Below, one piece after another: positions 16,119 through 17,335 of a stretch of 17,335 nt of DNA (positions are counted from its first letter, which is position 1; every line of letters begins with the position of its first letter). The position numbers and the translations under genes are program-made. The notes beneath the pieces were generated by a model. It did no database searches, was not told the origin of the DNA, and saw nothing but the letters and a program-made list of their open reading frames with translations. The DNA lies in the NCBI GenBank assembly GCA_900752785.1, contig CAADWP010000118.1, positions 1 through 17,335 of the forward strand. Reading direction: 5' to 3'. This DNA comes from an uncultured Ruminococcus sp. (GTDB taxonomy: Bacteria > Bacillota > Clostridia > Oscillospirales > Ruminococcaceae).

Positions 16119-16325
16119 TAGAGTATTGGTCGAAATATATTTTTCGTCAATTCCGCCCATTTGCGAGGTGCTTTTGGATGCGGATTTGCGGTGAATCTAA
16201 TAATATTATATCATAAATTTTGTAAAAGTAAAGACTTTTTTGAAAAAAATTGTACTGAGAATGAGATTTTAACATGAATTTAAAGTCGTTAAACCGTCAT
16301 ATTTCAGTCGGAATGGGGGATTTTT
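16119..16325. other. Integrase upstream region with short repeats
   Basis: ATTTGCG occurs twice (16159-16165 and 16184-16190), 25 bp apart. An imperfect inverted repeat lies at 16126-16150, and CCGC and GCGG flank the ATTTGCG region. Short repeats beside an integrase can be arm-binding or attachment sites, but no duplicated core was found in the window. The rest (16200-16310) is AT-rich and unremarkable. Confidence 0.3.
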
Positions 16326-17335
16326 ATGGCTAAAAGAGGAAGTAATATTTACAAACGTAAAGACGGACGTTTTGAGGGACGTGTGCCTGTCGGCTATCAG
16401 AAGAAAGGAAAAATCAAGTACAAATCCGTATATGCAAGAACGCTTTCTGAAGTAAAGGAAAAGATGTCAGAGGTGTATTCAATCAGGCAGAATAAGTCTG
16501 TTTCTGCTATAAAACTTACAGTCCGTGAGGCAGCCGAACAGTGGTTATCATCGGCAAAGTTGCGTGTCAAGGAGTCAAGCTATGTGAATTATGTAAACAT
16601 TGTGAATAAGCATATTCTGCCTATTTTAGGTGGAGAATTGATGACGTATCTGACCACAAACAGACTTAATGATTTTATTAATTTCAAGCTAACAAGCGGC
16701 AGACTTAATGGAAAAGGCGGACTTTCTGCAAAGTCTGTTCGTGATATTATGACGGTATACCGCAGTATTGAGAATTATGCTGCAAGAGAATATGGTATAA
16801 AAGAAACTCATTTTACCATGCCGAAAATTGAGAAAAAGCAGACTGATATTTTAACATCTGCTGAAAGGAAAAGACTTGAATCTTATTTGCTGAATAATCA
16901 GAATAACACAAATATTGCTATTCTACTTTGTCTTTTCACAGGACTTCGTATCGGCGAACTTTGCGGTTTAAAATGGGAAGATATTGACTTTGATAATGCT
17001 GTTCTGTTTGTAAAAAGAACCGTTCAGCGTGTAAGTAAAAACGGAAAATCACAGGTTATTATCGGAACTCCGAAAAGCAAAAGCTCGGTTCGCACTGTTC
17101 CGATTCCTGCTTTTGTTTTGGACATTCTAAGAGGCTACAGAAACTGCGGCGATTTCTATATCATAACAGGTAAAGGCAAGCCAACTGAACCAAGAACTGT
17201 GCAGAACAGATTCAAAGCAATTCTGAAAAACTGCGGTATCAGAAACGTCAACTTCCATCTTCTTCGTCACACTTATGCGACTATCTGCATTGAAAAAGGT
17301 TTCGATCCCAAGACTCTCAGCGAACTGCTCGGTCA
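16326..17335 (+). CDS. Tyrosine recombinase/integrase (partial, C-terminus missing)
   Basis: The gene starts at ATG 16326-16328 with a GGGGGA ribosome binding site and runs off the window end after 336 codons. Site-specific recombinases of this family cut and join attachment sites of integrative elements and phages. A short N-terminal arm-binding-like segment (IYKRKDGRFEGRVPVG) is followed by a SAM-like core-binding domain (about 60-155) and the catalytic domain. Visible catalytic residues are the Arg in FTGLRIGELCGL, the Lys in PKSKSSVR, and His and Arg in FHLLRHTYAT. The last His box (LSELLG, then apparently His) begins at the window edge; the tyrosine lies beyond. It is divergent from agrA, so it is a separate unit. 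Size and layout fit Tn916-type or phage integrases; the element cannot be named. Confidence 0.93.
   Translation, partial: MAKRGSNIYKRKDGRFEGRVPVGYQKKGKIKYKSVYARTLSEVKEKMSEVYSIRQNKSVSAIKLTVREAAEQWLSSAKLRVKESSYVNYVNIVNKHILPILGGELMTYLTTNRLNDFINFKLTSGRLNGKGGLSAKSVRDIMTVYRSIENYAAREYGIKETHFTMPKIEKKQTDILTSAERKRLESYLLNNQNNTNIAILLCLFTGLRIGELCGLKWEDIDFDNAVLFVKRTVQRVSKNGKSQVIIGTPKSKSSVRTVPIPAFVLDILRGYRNCGDFYIITGKGKPTEPRTVQNRFKAILKNCGIRNVNFHLLRHTYATICIEKGFDPKTLSELLG

Overview
The window looks like a low-GC, Gram-positive Clostridia genome, probably a gut Ruminococcus-like Oscillospiraceae. This is an inference from the AT-rich sequence, strong GGAGG-type ribosome binding sites, a clostridial-style AgrD, a giant surface protein with lectin, VWA and Ig-like domains ahead of YD repeats, and mobile-element genes at both ends. 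No rRNA, tRNA or CRISPR array is visible.

Right to left (almost everything is on the minus strand): a partial tyrosine recombinase (16326 to the window end, plus strand) runs divergently from a complete agr-type quorum-sensing locus. agrA (LytTR response regulator) and agrC (GHKL histidine kinase) overlap by 11 bp and end at a terminator. Then comes a promoter with two 13-bp direct repeats 22 bp apart, a typical layout for a LytTR regulator site. It drives a 47-aa AgrD-like pheromone precursor, which is TGATG-coupled to agrB. The order A-C-D-B differs from the usual B-D-C-A. A hairpin terminator lies directly after agrB, and 64 bp beyond it starts a 3211-aa secreted Rhs/YD-repeat polymorphic toxin.

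The Rhs protein has a signal peptide, C-type lectin domain, beta-rich segment, VWA domain, about nine Ig-like domains, a long YD-repeat shell, an Rhs core ending in DPSGY, and a C-terminal domain with an HH nuclease motif resembling AHH/HNH toxins. An unrecognised 196-aa gene right after it is the likely immunity protein. A second Rhs tip follows: it repeats about 737 bp of the core without its own credible start, switches to a different toxin (RGH-motif DNA/RNA non-specific endonuclease), and is followed by a SUKH (SMI1/KNR4) immunity gene and a strong terminator. Beyond the terminator lies a 164-bp remnant of a third Rhs copy.

The leftmost 400 bp hold another terminator, two possible tiny ORFs with hairpins, and the start of a gene resembling the small sigma-like proteins of integrative elements. 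Overall, the window suggests a cell-density-sensing module beside a contact-toxin locus that could switch toxin tip by recombination between the 737-bp repeats. Quorum control of the toxin is inferred from adjacency, not shown.
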